This document shows, one piece after another, positions 1 to 4,445 of a stretch of 6,918 nt of DNA. Each line of letters begins with the position of its first letter. The stretch's first letter is position 1. Under the pieces are notes generated by a model. The model had not been told where the DNA came from. It was given only the letters and a program-made list of their open reading frames with translations, and searched no databases. A program made the translations under genes and the position numbers. This DNA is from Porphyrobacter sp. (GTDB taxonomy: Bacteria > Pseudomonadota > Alphaproteobacteria > Sphingomonadales > Sphingomonadaceae). The stretch spans positions 1 through 6,918 of the forward strand of contig JAGKSZ010000300.1 in the NCBI GenBank assembly GCA_018991295.1, given 5' to 3'.

Positions 1-60
1 CCCCCCCCCCCACCCCCCCGGGGCCGGGGGCCCCCCGGGCGGTGTGCCCCCCCGGCGGAC
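1..60. repeat. Poly-C/G low-complexity edge
   Basis: The first 60 bases are almost entirely C and G. They include an 11-C run, a 7-C run and several G4-C6 blocks, unlike anything else in the window. No reading frame here looks like protein. It may be a genuine GC-rich tract, but homopolymer runs at the extreme edge also fit a poorly sequenced contig end. I cannot tell which from sequence alone. Confidence 0.5.
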
Positions 61-286
61 GCCGACGCCGCCGGGCCGCCCAACCGCGATGCGCGGCCGC
101 TCGAAGCCCCGGGCCCACCCCACCCGCCTGCTTTCGGCCACGCGGCTGTCGCGGCTCGATGAGGAAATCGAAGCCTTGCGCCGCAGCCCCGGTCCGTCGC
201 ATTCTCGGCGCAATCCCGCCGGATCGCAGGACGAGCGCATCGCTCCCCTGGACCGGGTCAATTCGTTTCTCGATGGAGTAGCCTTC
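61..286. other. Region upstream of pspA, no assignable gene
   Basis: No recognisable gene lies here. The reading frame of pspA stays open leftwards to about position 44 without a stop, and its third codon positions are GC-rich from about 130 onward, giving a peptide with the stretch LSRLDEEIEALRRS. This looks somewhat coding-like but matches nothing I recognise and is not part of the PspA family. In enterobacteria the sigma-54 activator gene pspF lies divergently upstream of pspA. I see no PspF-like protein on the minus strand here, and no clean GG-N10-GC sigma-54 promoter between 160 and 286. Confidence 0.35.
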
Positions 287-970
287 ATGGGCATTTTCAG
301 CCGCACCCGCGACATTATTGCCGCCAATTTCAACGACATGCTCGACAAGGCGGATGATCCGCAGAAGATGATCCGCATGATCATCCTCGAAATGGAGGAA
401 ACCCTGGTCGAAGTCCGCGCCTCGGCTGCGCGCACGATTGCCGACCAGAAGGAAATGCACCGCCACTGCGTGAAGCTTGATCGCCTGCAGGCCGACTGGG
501 CCGAAAAGGCACAGCTGGCACTGAGCAAGGATCGCGAAGACCTTGCCCGTGCGGCGCTCGTCGAAAAGAAGAAGGCTGGCGACATGGCCGATCAGCTCAA
601 GGCGGAAATCGCCGTGCTGGACGATGCCCTGCGCGCCTATGAAGAAGACATCGCCAAGCTGCAGCACCGCCTGCGCGAGGCCCGCAGCCGCCAGACCGCG
701 ATTGCCGCGCGCCTCGAATCTGCCGAGAACCGCGTCAAGCTGCGCACCCTGATGAGCACCGAGCGCACCGACGAGGCGCTCGCCCGCTTCGACCAGCTCG
801 AACGCCGGGTCGATTATGCCGAAGGCCGGGCTGACGCGCTGCGGATCGCTGAGGACGGTCCGCCGTCGCTCGCCGATCAGATTGCCGCGCTGGGCGGATC
901 GGACGCGATTGATGATGAACTTGCCGCGATGAAAAAAGCGCTCGGCAAAACCGACAGCAAAGGGGAATAA
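287..970 (+). CDS. pspA: Phage shock protein A (PspA/IM30 family)
   Basis: PspA is a peripheral inner-membrane protein of the ESCRT-III-like PspA/Vipp1 family. It coats stressed or leaky membrane and, in bacteria with PspF, restrains that activator. The product is 227 residues, close to the 222 of E. coli. It opens with the amphipathic membrane-binding helix MGIFSRTRDIIAANFNDMLD, followed by the hallmark DDPQKMIR (23-30) and EMEETLVEVR (35-44). A long coiled coil runs to about residue 185, including KDREDLARAALVEKKK (81-96). The C-terminal tail ADQIAALG (196-203) is also typical. I chose the ATG at 287 because the family N-terminus starts exactly there and GGAG (275-278) sits 8 bases upstream. 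The longer open frame to the left is not PspA. First recognised gene of a nine-gene operon; pspB begins 3 bases after its stop. Confidence 0.97.
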   Translation: MGIFSRTRDIIAANFNDMLDKADDPQKMIRMIILEMEETLVEVRASAARTIADQKEMHRHCVKLDRLQADWAEKAQLALSKDREDLARAALVEKKKAGDMADQLKAEIAVLDDALRAYEEDIAKLQHRLREARSRQTAIAARLESAENRVKLRTLMSTERTDEALARFDQLERRVDYAEGRADALRIAEDGPPSLADQIAALGGSDAIDDELAAMKKALGKTDSKGE

Positions 971-973
971 GCC

Positions 974-1279
974 ATGGATATCGAAGGCGTCATGGCCATC
1001 GCCGCCATCTTCATCGGCCTGCCGTGGATGGTGCTGCACTACATGACCAAGTGGAAGACCGCGCCCACCATCACCGCCGATGACGAGGTGCTGCTGGAGG
1101 AACTCTACAACCTCGCCAAGCGGCTGGACGAACGCATGGACACCGTGGAGCGTCTCGTCGCCACCGACGATCCCAGCTTCACCCCGGTCCGCCGCCTGAT
1201 CGCCGATCAGGAAAAGGACAACCAGCAGCTGCGCGAACTGGAAGCGCTGATTGCCGAGAAGAAAGGAACCCGCGCATGA
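974..1279 (+). CDS. pspB: Phage shock protein B (PspB)
   Basis: PspB is a small inner-membrane protein that works with PspC to sense envelope stress and recruit PspA. The product is 101 residues with one N-terminal membrane helix (about 5-24), then a basic stop-transfer stretch (KWK). A cytoplasmic coiled coil LLEELYNLAKRLDERMDTVE (40-59) leads into ERLVATDDPSF. This corresponds to the RERIQALESILDAEHP segment of E. coli PspB. It is longer than the E. coli protein (74 residues) because of a charged helical tail (about 71-101: RRLIADQEKDNQQLRELEAL). The stop overlaps the pspC start as ATGA. The LDERMDTVERLVATD core recurs in degenerate form in the five small genes downstream, which suggests they derive from a PspB-like ancestor. 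Confidence 0.92.
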   Translation: MDIEGVMAIAAIFIGLPWMVLHYMTKWKTAPTITADDEVLLEELYNLAKRLDERMDTVERLVATDDPSFTPVRRLIADQEKDNQQLRELEALIAEKKGTRA

Positions 1280-1653
1280 ACAGCCCCCGCACCACGCTTT
1301 ACCGCGACAAGCACAACGCCAAGCTGATGGGGGTGTGTTCGGGAATTGCGGATTACACCGGGATCAACGTGCTGTGGATCCGCCTCGCGGCCTTCGTGTC
1401 GATCTTCATGACCAGCGGCACGACGATCTTTCTCTATCTGCTGGCCGGGTTCTTCCTGAACAAGAAGCCGCCGCACCTCTACCGCGATGAAAGCGAGCAG
1501 AAGTACTGGCAGGGCGTGCGCCAGAGCCCGCGCCGCACCGCCCGCGAGATCCGCGCCGCCTTCCGCGATGTGGATCGCCGCCTGGCCGCTGTGGAAGCCC
1601 ACTATGTCAGCAGCAACCCGCGCCTGACCGCCGAAATCGAGCGGCTGCGCTAA
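1276..1653 (+). CDS. pspC: Phage shock protein C (PspC domain protein)
   Basis: PspC is an inner-membrane protein that, with PspB, senses envelope stress and relieves PspA's inhibition of the response. The product is 125 residues. The PspC domain occupies about 8-65, with the typical LYRDKHNAKLMGVCSGIADY start (8-27) and a hydrophobic segment (about 34-61) that probably crosses the membrane. After a basic linker comes the family C-terminal region REIRAAFRDVDRRLAAVEAH (90-109), then YVSS, equivalent to the RRLA-x-E-x-YVTS segment of other PspC proteins. Start and stop are unambiguous: the ATG overlaps the pspB stop by 4 bases. A 31-base gap with AGGGA near its 3' end separates it from the next gene, the longest gap in the operon. 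Confidence 0.93.
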   Translation: MNSPRTTLYRDKHNAKLMGVCSGIADYTGINVLWIRLAAFVSIFMTSGTTIFLYLLAGFFLNKKPPHLYRDESEQKYWQGVRQSPRRTAREIRAAFRDVDRRLAAVEAHYVSSNPRLTAEIERLR

Positions 1654-1684
1654 CCCCGAACACCAGCAACAGGGACCCGAAATC

Positions 1685-1996
1685 ATGGAAGGCACGCTTG
1701 CCCTGATGATCCCGATCTTCGCTCTGATGATCCCGATTGTCGCCCTCTGGACGAAGCACCAGCAGAAGATGGCGGAAATGCAGGTCGGCGCCGCCGCCGA
1801 GCAGACTGCGGAAAAGGCGGCACAATATGTCAGCCAGATCCAGCGGCTCGAAGCCCGCGTGCAGGTGCTCGAACGCATCGTCACCGACCGCGGCTACGAC
1901 ATCGCCACCCAGATCGAGGCGCTGCGCGATCAGCGCCGGGTGGATGAAGAAACCGCAGGCGTGCCGCTTGGCCTCGCCAGCAAGGAGCGCGTGTGA
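1685..1996 (+). CDS. Small membrane-anchored coiled-coil protein, PspB-like paralogue 1
   Basis: This 103-residue protein is not a named family that I recognise. It has one N-terminal membrane helix (about 5-22), made of a duplicated heptad LMIPIFA-LMIPIVA. A charged linker rich in Gln, Glu and Ala follows. Residues 54-82 carry the signature shared with its neighbours: RLEARVQVLERIVTDRGYDI, then IEALRD. The ERVQVLERIVTD core resembles the end of PspB (DERMDTVERLVATD), so I infer a PspB-derived partner of the Psp system, probably with a cytoplasmic coiled coil. The ATG at 1685 follows AGGGA. Its last bases, AAGGAGCGCGTGTGATG, include a Shine-Dalgarno for the next gene, whose ATG overlaps this TGA. 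The function is inferred from context and similarity by eye. Confidence 0.85.
   Translation: MEGTLALMIPIFALMIPIVALWTKHQQKMAEMQVGAAAEQTAEKAAQYVSQIQRLEARVQVLERIVTDRGYDIATQIEALRDQRRVDEETAGVPLGLASKERV
1703..1737 (+). repeat. 14-bp direct repeat, 21-bp period, inside a membrane helix
   Basis: CTGATGATCCCGAT occurs at 1703-1716 and again at 1724-1737, exactly 21 bases apart. The spacing is seven codons, so the repeat duplicates the heptad LMIPIFA/LMIPIVA that makes up most of the membrane helix of the gene starting at 1685. Confidence 0.9.
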
Positions 1997-2307
1997 TGCA
2001 CTTCCAGGGCCCCGGTTTTATCGTTGCCATCGTGCTCGTTTGCACCATGGGCTGGCTCATTAACAACTGGATCCGCGCGAGGCACGGCTACCCGCTCGAA
2101 GACGAGTGGGGCGGCAAGACCGAACGTCCCGACAATGGCGAGACACTGCGCCTGCGGGCGGAAAACAAGGCTCTCCACGAAAAGGTCGATGCCATGCAGG
2201 ACCGACTGGTGGTGCTGGAAAAGATCGTCACCGACCGGGGCTACAGCCTCGCCCACGAAATCGAGGCGCTGCGCGATGTGCCCGCCATCATAAAGGAGCG
2301 TGTGTGA
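1996..2307 (+). CDS. Small membrane-anchored coiled-coil protein, PspB-like paralogue 2
   Basis: This 103-residue protein has a single N-terminal membrane helix (about 7-24, FIVAIVLVCTMGWLI). Right after it comes a conserved juxtamembrane motif HGYPLEDEWGG (30-40), also found in the next gene. A coiled coil follows (LRLRAENKALHEKVDAMQDR, 51-70), then the shared signature RLVVLEKIVTDRGYSLAHEI and EALRD (70-94). It ends in KERV, like paralogue 1. I chose the ATG at 1996, which overlaps the preceding stop as TGATG and is preceded by AAGGAG. A GTG one codon earlier is possible but less likely. I infer a PspB-like stress partner at the inner membrane; the family has no name known to me. Confidence 0.85.
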   Translation: MHFQGPGFIVAIVLVCTMGWLINNWIRARHGYPLEDEWGGKTERPDNGETLRLRAENKALHEKVDAMQDRLVVLEKIVTDRGYSLAHEIEALRDVPAIIKERV

Positions 2308-2663
2308 TGGAACCGGCTGACTTTCTTCCCTATCTCGGATGGATCATCGGCGGCGCCTTCACGCTGGGCGCGATGGGCATTCTGGTCTCGTTCCAGACCA
2401 CCCGGATGAAGATCAAGAACGGCTACCCGCTCGAAGGGATGTGGGGCCAGTCGCTGAAGCCCGGCTCGGACAAGGAAACCGCGCACCGCGTCACCTTGCT
2501 CACCCAGGAAAACGCCGAACTGCGCGCCGAACTTGGCAGCATGAAGGACCGGCTTGCCAATGTCGAACGCATCGTCACAGATGGCGGCTACCACCTTGGC
2601 GCCGAGATCGACGCTCTGCGTGACCGCGCTCTGGCGGGGCTCACCGACAAGGGAGCGGCCTGA
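2307..2663 (+). CDS. Small membrane-anchored coiled-coil protein, PspB-like paralogue 3
   Basis: This 118-residue protein is the longest of the tandem paralogues. It has an N-terminal membrane helix (about 9-29), then the juxtamembrane motif NGYPLEGMWG (38-47) shared with paralogue 2. The coiled coil is TLLTQENAELRAELGSMKDR (63-82) and the C-terminal signature is DRLANVERIVTDGGYHLGAE, then IDALRDRA (81-108). The frame is open further upstream, but the ATG at 2307 is the right start: it overlaps the previous TGA as TGATG, lies just after an AAGGAG site, and begins a membrane helix as in its neighbours. A longer version starting at 2106 would overlap paralogue 2 for 200 bases. Its stop again forms TGATG with the next gene. 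Function unknown; inferred Psp accessory protein. Confidence 0.85.
   Translation: MEPADFLPYLGWIIGGAFTLGAMGILVSFQTTRMKIKNGYPLEGMWGQSLKPGSDKETAHRVTLLTQENAELRAELGSMKDRLANVERIVTDGGYHLGAEIDALRDRALAGLTDKGAA
2419..2435 (+). repeat. 17-bp copy shared with 2084-2100
   Basis: ACGGCTACCCGCTCGAA is identical at 2084-2100 and 2419-2435, 335 bases apart. It encodes the GYPLE motif just after the membrane helix in paralogues 2 and 3. Identity at synonymous positions points to fairly recent duplication or gene conversion, or to shared codon preference. Confidence 0.85.
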
Positions 2664-2977
2664 TGAGCAGCTGGGCCATCGTTGCACTCGTCGCCATCAT
2701 CGTTTTCGGTGTGGTCGAATATGCCAAGGCCCGTGCCGGGATCATCACCGATGGGGACGGCAACGAGCGGCTTGTCCCGCGTGAGGATACAGGTAGCCGG
2801 ATCGAACTGGATGCAGCGCTGCGCGAAGTGGCGGATCTCAAGGAGCGGGTGAAGGTGCTCGAACGCATCGCCACCGACGCCAATACCGGGGATGCGCGCG
2901 AACAGGCGCGGATCGCGGCGGAAATCGAAGCGCTGCGGGGTCTGCCTGCGGCCAGAACGGAAAGGACGGACCCATGA
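2663..2977 (+). CDS. Small membrane-anchored coiled-coil protein, PspB-like paralogue 4
   Basis: This 104-residue protein has an N-terminal membrane helix starting almost at the first residue (about 4-19, WAIVALVAIIVFGVVE). An acidic/polar linker (ITDGDGNERLVPREDTG) replaces the GYPLE motif of paralogues 2 and 3. The coiled-coil signature is ELDAALREVADLKERVKVLE (48-67), then RIATD. A short insertion (about 73-83, ANTGDAREQAR) separates it from the conserved end IAAEIEALRG (84-93). The ERVKVLERIATD core is close to the PspB C-terminal segment. The start overlaps the preceding TGA as TGATG, and the stop overlaps the next ATG as ATGA. Same inferred role as its neighbours, with more divergence; no named family recognised. 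Confidence 0.84.
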   Translation: MSSWAIVALVAIIVFGVVEYAKARAGIITDGDGNERLVPREDTGSRIELDAALREVADLKERVKVLERIATDANTGDAREQARIAAEIEALRGLPAARTERTDP

Positions 2978-3228
2978 CGAGCGTTCTTCTCGATCCCACC
3001 TTCGTGCTGACGGCGGGGCTGCTGGTTTCGGTGATCGTGATGACAGGTGCAGCTCTGCGCGCCTGGCAGGGCTGGCTTGACCTCAAGCGCCGCGAGCTGG
3101 ACCGTGCGCCTGCGGGCCATGGCGCGCTGGACGAGCCCTCGGGCATGGGCACCGCGCGCATCGAACTGGCCGATCTCAAGGAGCGCATCCGCAAGCTTGA
3201 AGCCATCGCCAGCGGGGTGGAACTGTGA
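2974..3228 (+). CDS. Small membrane-anchored coiled-coil protein, PspB-like paralogue 5 (short)
   Basis: At 84 residues this is the shortest paralogue. It has an N-terminal membrane helix (about 10-29, TAGLLVSVIVMTGAALRA), a basic segment LKRRELDR, a Gly/Pro linker, and then ARIELADLKERIRKLEAIAS (61-80). This matches the ELDAALREVADLKERVKVLE region of paralogue 4 but stops right after the core, so the TDRGY and IEALRD parts are missing. It is therefore either a truncated copy or one closer in layout to classical PspB, which also ends soon after this core. The ATG overlaps the preceding stop by 4 bases, and its stop overlaps the GTG of the following small gene as GTGA. Confidence 0.8.
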   Translation: MTSVLLDPTFVLTAGLLVSVIVMTGAALRAWQGWLDLKRRELDRAPAGHGALDEPSGMGTARIELADLKERIRKLEAIASGVEL

Positions 3229-3401
3229 GCGACCATCGCGCCACCGCCGCGCAGGCCGGCATCGGGCTTGGCAGCGCCATTGCCGTGGCGATCAGCTGGA
3301 GCCTCCACCAGTCGATCATCTGGGCGATCGTCCACGGCTTTTTCGGCTGGTTCTACGTGATCTGGCACGCGGTCACCCGCCCCGGCGGCATCACCGGGTA
3401 A
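3225..3401 (+). CDS. 58-residue conserved-type small membrane protein
   Basis: This short gene starts with GTG overlapping the previous TGA (GTGA) and ends at TAA 3399-3401. The peptide begins MSDHRATAAQAGIGLGSAIA, then has a hydrophobic stretch VAISWSLHQSIIWAIVHGFF (21-40) and GWFYVIWHAVTRPGG (41-55). The S-x(3)-QSIIWAIVHGFFGWFYVI pattern resembles a widespread family of tiny membrane proteins of unknown function that I recall from many bacteria (consensus roughly NxSIxWAIxHGxxGWxYVIY). This recollection is not a database result. It lacks the coiled coil of the five genes before it. Its place at the end of the coupled operon suggests co-production with the Psp system. Confidence 0.75.
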   Translation: MSDHRATAAQAGIGLGSAIAVAISWSLHQSIIWAIVHGFFGWFYVIWHAVTRPGGITG

Positions 3402-3422
3402 TCGCCCCTTTGCGTTGGAGCC

Positions 3423-3441
3423 GCGCCCCGTTTAAGGGCGC
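3423..3441 (+). repeat. Perfect 6-bp stem hairpin just before sufE
   Basis: GCGCCC (3423-3428) and GGGCGC (3436-3441) form a perfect inverted repeat with a 7-base loop CGTTTAA, ending 3 bases before the sufE ATG. There is no T-run, so it is not a classical terminator. The only Shine-Dalgarno-like bases close to the ATG, AAGGG (3434-3438), fall partly in the 3' arm, so folding could limit sufE translation. It may also mark the end of the psp operon transcript. Confidence 0.45.
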
Positions 3442-3444
3442 CCC

Positions 3445-3855
3445 ATGCGCACCCTTTCCGACATTCTCGAAGAATATGAATTCCTCGAAGGTGACGAGCG
3501 TTACGGCCTGCTGATCGAGCTGGGCCGTAGCCTTGAACCCATGCCCGAGGCGCTGAAGACCGATGCGACACTGGTGCGCGGGTGTTCGGCGGCTGTGTGG
3601 GTCTATCCCGCCGGGACCGACGCGGCCAAGCTCCATTTCCTTGCCGACAGCAATGCCGCGATCACCAAGGGGATCGTCGCGCTGGTCATCGCCGCGGTGC
3701 AGGACAGGCCTGCCGCCGAAGTCGCCGCGATGGACGTGATGGGCGCGCTGGCCCCCTTCGATCTGAAAAACCAGCTTTCTTCAAACCGCACCCAAGGCGT
3801 TCCCAACATGATCGCACTGGTGAAGGAACATGCAGCACGGCTGGCGACCGGGTAA
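3445..3855 (+). CDS. sufE: SufE, cysteine desulfuration protein
   Basis: SufE accepts persulfide sulfur from the cysteine desulfurase SufS on a single conserved cysteine and passes it to the SUF Fe-S cluster assembly scaffold in the cytoplasm. The product is 136 residues, the usual length. The family layout is clear: LSDILEEYEFLEGDERYGLL (4-23), then ELGRSLEPMPEA, the catalytic loop LVRGCSAAVWV with Cys47, a helix AITKGIVALVIAAVQ (71-85), and the C-terminal FDLKNQLSSNRTQGVPNMIA (104-123). Cys47 is equivalent to Cys51 of E. coli SufE (GCQSQVW). It stands alone here with no sufS, sufBCD or iscU-like neighbour, which is common for dispersed sufE genes. It lies 43 bases after the psp operon and may be transcribed separately. 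Confidence 0.95.
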   Translation: MRTLSDILEEYEFLEGDERYGLLIELGRSLEPMPEALKTDATLVRGCSAAVWVYPAGTDAAKLHFLADSNAAITKGIVALVIAAVQDRPAAEVAAMDVMGALAPFDLKNQLSSNRTQGVPNMIALVKEHAARLATG

Positions 3856-3889
3856 CCGGTTGGCGTTCAGCCTGCGATGGCGTAGGTTG

Positions 3890-3929
3890 CACCGGCAAGG
3901 GCTGTAGGGAACCAGTCGCTTGCACGGTG
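3890..3929 (+). repeat. Imperfect inverted repeat in the sufE-VOC gap
   Basis: CACCGGCAAG (3890-3899) pairs with CTTGCACGGTG (3919-3929) with one bulged A, enclosing a 19-base loop. The right arm abuts the ribosome-binding site GGTGGAG (3926-3932) of the VOC gene at 3940. It could be a weak regulatory hairpin, an operator or chance. There is no T-run for a terminator. Confidence 0.3.
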
Positions 3930-3939
3930 GAGAACCGGC

Positions 3940-4326
3940 ATGCTGACCAACGCCAAACCTGTCTGTTTTGTCCTTGCCGCCGATCTGGACAAGGCGCGCC
4001 GCTTCTACACCGGCACCCTTGGCCTGACAGAGACCGGTGAGGATCCCTTTGCGATCAGTTATGATCTGGCTGGCACCACCTTGCGGCTGACCAAGATCGA
4101 AGGCCATCAGCCCAACCCCCATACGGTGCTCGGCTGGCAGGTTGCCGATATCGAAGCGGCCATCGATGCCTTGGTGGCCAAGGGTGTTGCCTTTGCCACA
4201 TATGAAGGCTTTGGACAGGATGCTCGGGGCGTCTGGACCCATCCGGGGTCCGGCACCAGGATTGCCTGGTTCCACGATCCTGAAGGCAATAATCTCAGCC
4301 TGACCCAGTTCGGCAATCAGGTGTGA
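3940..4326 (+). CDS. VOC-fold (glyoxalase/bleomycin resistance-like) protein
   Basis: This is a 128-residue single-chain member of the vicinal oxygen chelate superfamily, built from two beta-alpha-beta-beta-beta modules. Module 1 starts VCFVLAADLDKARRFYTGTL (8-27), with the D-L-x-x-A-x-x-F-Y signature and LGL. Module 2 starts with VLGWQVADIEAAIDALVAKG, and the end is TRIAWFHDPEGNNLSLTQF, the family D-P-E-G-N-x-L-x-L motif. At the three positions where metal-dependent members normally carry His, His and Glu I see Val, Val and Ser (by-eye alignment). It may therefore bind a ligand without metal, or not be an enzyme. The substrate cannot be predicted. The ATG is supported by GGTGGAG 7 bases upstream. 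It converges with crtZ. Confidence 0.88.
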   Translation: MLTNAKPVCFVLAADLDKARRFYTGTLGLTETGEDPFAISYDLAGTTLRLTKIEGHQPNPHTVLGWQVADIEAAIDALVAKGVAFATYEGFGQDARGVWTHPGSGTRIAWFHDPEGNNLSLTQFGNQV

Positions 4327-4337
4327 CCAAGGCCCCT

Positions 4338-4353
4338 TGTTTCACGTGAAACA
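4338..4353. other. parS: parS site, ParB-binding centromere element
   Basis: TGTTTCACGTGAAACA is a perfect 16-bp palindrome identical to the canonical chromosomal parS sequence bound by ParB/Spo0J. ParB loads there, spreads along flanking DNA with CTP, and recruits ParA and SMC for origin segregation. It lies 12 bases after the VOC stop, in the gap between convergent genes. parS sites cluster near the replication origin in most bacteria studied, including Caulobacter, so the window probably belongs to the origin-proximal domain. No parA, parB or gidAB genes are in view. Confidence 0.9.
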
Positions 4354-4377
4354 GCCAGAACCGCGCGGCTGCGCCCG

Positions 4378-4432
4378 GTCTGGGAGGGGTCTGGGAGGGG
4401 TCTGAGGGGGGTCTGGCAGGGGTCTGCGACCA
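4378..4432 (+). repeat. 11-bp G-rich tandem repeat, about 4.5 copies
   Basis: GTCTG recurs at 4378, 4389, 4400, 4411 and 4422, an exact 11-base period. The first two units are identical (GTCTGGGAGGG), the next two differ by one or two bases, and the fifth keeps only GTCTG. Positions 4382-4400 read GGG-A-GGGG-TCT-GGG-A-GGGG, a textbook intramolecular G-quadruplex pattern on the plus strand. The array sits 24 bases from the parS site, between the ends of two convergent genes. It may fold, slow transcription or replication, or only be an unstable minisatellite. Confidence 0.85.
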
Positions 4433-4445
4433 CCTGGCCACCACC

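Noticed and set aside
44..286. N-terminal extension of PspA by 81 residues from a GTG at 44
   Set aside because: The PspA family begins with M-G-I-F-S-R at 287, which has its own Shine-Dalgarno; the extension is arginine/proline-rich and passes through the poly-C/G edge.
160..286. Sigma-54 promoter for the psp operon
   Set aside because: I scanned for GG-N10-GC with TGGC/TTGC-like context and found no convincing match.
1207..1884. 225-codon minus-strand frame opposite pspC and paralogue 1
   Set aside because: Antisense shadow of genes with clear domains; the translation is Cys/Arg-rich with no recognisable family.
4378..4432. CRISPR array
   Set aside because: The units are 11 bp and contiguous, with no spacers; this is a tandem minisatellite.
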